Assembly (NCBI GenBank): GCA_963281255.1
Contig: OY725491.1
Coordinates: 5,816,857 to 5,880,856, forward strand
Direction: 5' to 3'
DNA from: Aphrocallistes beatrix
Lineage: Eukaryota > Porifera > Hexactinellida > Sceptrulophora > Aphrocallistidae
DNA length: 64,000 nucleotides
Part shown: in pieces, positions 61,152 through 64,000 of the stretch
Layout of the letters: every line of letters starts with the position of its first letter
How positions within the stretch are numbered: position 1 is the first letter of the stretch
Translations under genes and position numbers: made by a program
Notes under the pieces: model-generated
Seen by the model: the letters and a program-made list of their open reading frames with translations, nothing else
The model's database searches: none
Told to the model about the DNA's origin: nothing

Positions 61152-64000
61152 TTATATCTTTGTAATTATTTCATCGTTGATTGGAGGTGAATTGTAGATA
61201 GCATTGGTGTTGTGAAATCCAAGATCACCGTGCGCAAGATTACGATCGCTTGGTTTATAATTTGTGTTGCTTATTATTTTGTTATTCATTACATCTATTG
61301 CATTCACATTCTCCTCTCCTTCGATGAGTTTCTTCGTTGTAATGTCACCTAAAGGCATATGCATCATCATAGTTAACCTTCCTGAAATACTTTGCATTCG
61401 CATAGGAGGATATACATGTTGACAGAAGACATTGAAAACTCACCAATTGCAAATTCGTTCAGAAATATTTCATCTGCGGCAAAGGATTCTTCTCTTTTTT
61501 TCCTGAATTCACCAGTTGAAGATTTGCGTGCAACTTCAGGCCTACGCTTTGGAGATTTTGCTGTAGGCTTCGGTTGTGGTTTCATGCTATACTCTTCAGT
61601 ATTTCGTCTGAACTTAACCAAAACTTGCTTGTTTCTGATTGCTACTAGGACAAAGAATCCCAATCCCATTAGGCCATTGACAATGATGAAAATCCACTCA
61701 AGAACAACATTATGGAAAATGATGTTGAATATGAGAATTAACCAAGGTAGTCCAAGCACAGGTGTCAGTATCAATCCTGTGATCAATGCACTCTTCACAT
61801 TGCTCACGATATTGTTATCCTTGCTAGAAGACCTAATGTGGATAATTCGAATAATCGCGATTATTAGGAGTAGAGTATTGATGGTTAGGATGAGTAGAAT
61901 CGGTCCAATGAAGGTCCAAATGACACCTCCTTCAGGTGTAAGAAAACAATGGCGACTTTCATTCACATAATTGTCATTTTTAATACCCAATGTAATCACT
62001 GGGATGATGATTGGAAATCCCCAACCAAAGCAAATGAGAAATGGATATATCTTTCTGTTGGATATTACACCTAAAATAGAGAGGCAGTAACATTCAGGTT
62101 ATTATAATATTGTCAAGGGAAATGCATGACTGTATAAGTTAAAATGAGTTATAAGGTGATAACTATAGCATTTACCTATGACGATCTTGTACATTATGTA
62201 CATTCCTAAGCACAAGGTCCAAGTGAATACTGCTAACCAGGAGTAGTGAAGTAGAAATGCAACAGTCTTGCATAGCACAATGTGGAATGTCCCCACTTGT
62301 ATACCAAATATGAACAACCCAGTAGCTAGCAACATAGACAGGCAGTAGTTGAAGTAGATTATGTTGATTTCTACTTTGAAAAATGGTTTTCTCGCATAAA
62401 GGAAGAGAATGAGAGAAACTGACAGAGCGAGGAATGAGATGCCAACAATTACATAGCTGATGACGGAGAGCTCAATACTAGTTGTAGAACCCGACTTTTG
62501 AGGAGTTACGAGAACTGCAAAGCTTGTCAGATGTGGAGATATGCAGGTAGTTCGGTTGGAACTGATTTCAACTGTAGTGAGGCCTTCACTGAGCCAGCTT
62601 GTACCATTCAAGAATACGCAAGTACTCTCTGAAGGTGTGTCAGAGAATACATCGAATGAAATTGTCACCTAGAAATATCCTTAATTCCTTGATACACTAG
62701 AACTAGGTTTGTACTCAGCTTACTTCCGTACAAGGTCAACACAAACAATGTTATTACTTTTTCCGTTTGGTAAGCAATCCTCAAAATCTACCAATAGTAG
62801 TATGACTGGTCTTCACTGATATCATTTTAACCAATATCTATATACATATACATATTCAGGACTAGATGATATTCTTAGGTGAGAATATCATGAACAATGC
62901 TCTCATTCACCATTACTCTAGGGTTTTAGACGGAAATAACTATTCTGAATCAATCTCAATTTAATTACTCAGTTTTCTCCCATATTCAACTAAGTCCAAG
63001 AAAGTTAAATACTCACCTCTTCATCCAGATACACTCGTCCTGACTTTCCTGACAAAGTTACTACGATTATGTCACTGCCTTGTACAGGTACAGTTGATGA
63101 TGTCATGTTTCTTCTAGAATTCTTTATAATCGCAACTAGAATCTAGAAAGTTGAGTATAAGATTTCTCCAAAAAATAAAAGTTACTCTTGTATTACAATG
63201 CGGATTTGGTGCTGCTTCAATATGATATAAATTTAGGGAAGTTGACTGTTCCTATCACTTCCTACAGTCGAGCAGTCACATAGAATTAACATACCGATAC
63301 ATTATCTTGAGATCCTATCGCATTGACTGGTAATTGAAGTGAGACTGAATACTCCATATTAGTTGATGTTCTATCTGGTATAGCTATGTGAGCAACATCA
63401 TCATTTTGGAACCTGACAGTTTGAACTACAATCGTAATTAACTCTGAATTTATGATTAGAACATCACTATCGTTTATATTCCGTTCTTCACTTAGTCGCA
63501 TTAGAAATATTTCTATCGTATTGAGTGTAGAGGCTAGTAATGTGGATATTGTAGCAACCGTAGTTGATTGTTCTTCAGGCATCTAAATGAAAAAATTGAA
63601 TTGTTATATAATCTACTAGATAGCTATACCACTTTTCACTTTGCCAACTCAATCAAAACTCAATCAAAAAAATACTCAGGCTGACAATTTAAACTGTGTA
63701 CTGAGTTAATTCTTATGAGCAAGCAAATACAGTTAAAACCAGTTTGTTCTTATTAATTCGTCTTGTACTTATTATATAGTTTCTGACTAATTTCCATTGA
63801 TTTGTTCTCATTAATTGAACCTGTTAAGAAATACAAGTAGTAAAACGGCTTCGACTGTATCAGCAATTTTTTAACTACCTTAAACATAAATATATAATAT
63901 GTAGAATAATAGAAACTTACACCTTCTGTTTGGTTCCGATCTTCTAATATAGCATTTCTCTCTACAATTCTACTCAGTGAGTTAGTAATCGAATTTATTG
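61152..64000 (-). CDS. Adhesion-GPCR-like receptor 6, 3' part (GAIN, GPS, 7TM, tail); 5' end off the window
   Basis: Minus-strand exons: 64000-63921 (partial, end of the Ig/GAIN helical exon), 63582-63295, 63142-63017, 62668-62176, 62070-61444 and 61348-61152. Phases match receptors 2 and 1 throughout. The GAIN is subtype b, the GPS has C-I-S-P-H-L-T, and the 7TM is subtype I (GFPIIIPVITL in TM4, TPVLGLPWLILIFNI in TM6). The cytoplasmic tail is basic (KPKPTAKSPKRRPE-like region), then acidic, and differs from receptor 2; it is split by an extra intron (61349-61443). Intron sequence at 62870-62960 is nearly identical in inverse orientation to 24890-24970 of receptor 2, so the two are recent paralogues in opposite orientation. 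No stop or frameshift was seen. Confidence 0.88.

Noticed and set aside
61392-61970. 192-codon plus-strand open frame
   Set aside because: It is the antisense of the TM4-7 exon of receptor 6, which has the conserved 7TM motifs and proper splice sites.

Overview
This is an AT-rich animal genomic window with spliced genes, many phase-1 module exons and dense non-autonomous DNA transposons. The domain combinations are SRCR arrays and adhesion GPCRs carrying C-type lectin, fibronectin III and Ig modules. With 60-100 bp introns in the first gene, they suggest an early-branching metazoan, most likely a demosponge. The taxon is an inference. I saw no rRNA, tRNA, CRISPR or prokaryotic features.

Layout. 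(1) 35-6385, minus strand: 5' part of a secreted or membrane SRCR protein, with a signal-peptide exon followed by 14 one-exon Cys-rich modules that strictly alternate between two types (seven A-B dyads); it runs off the left edge. (2) 6.4-12.5 kb: intergenic, with a few MITE-like elements. (3) 12.5-59.6 kb, plus strand: a tandem cluster of four intact or nearly intact adhesion-GPCR-like genes (12533-18624, 19340-26302, 32849-39919, 49679-59626), one damaged gene (41723-46935) and one 5'-truncated pseudogene (28298-30816). (4) 61152-64000, minus strand: the 3' part of another family member, convergent with the last plus-strand gene and closest to the 19340-26302 gene.

The adhesion GPCRs share one plan: short signal-peptide exon, CTLD exon, one to three FN3 exons, optional Ig, GAIN helical subdomain, GAIN beta subdomain with a GPS (HL^T present), then a seven-helix domain split by one intron after TM3. 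All module exons from signal peptide to Ig are phase 1, while GAIN exons are phase 0, so extracellular modules can be added or lost without a frame break, and the paralogues differ in exactly this way. Two GAIN subtypes and two 7TM subtypes occur in different combinations, which points to recombination at or near the GPS. The gene at 49679-59626 carries two complete GAIN-GPS units in tandem before a single 7TM, which is the most unusual feature of the window.

Many introns and flanks hold short inverted-repeat elements (hAT-like with 8-bp target duplications, pogo/mariner-like with TA, others with about 6 bp). For several of them a paralogous empty site is present in the same window. The locus looks like an actively rearranging receptor cluster. 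A role in recognition (immune, allorecognition or adhesion) is an inference from the domain content only. Exon boundaries were read by eye from GT/AG sites, reading phase and paralogue comparison, and no transcript data were available.
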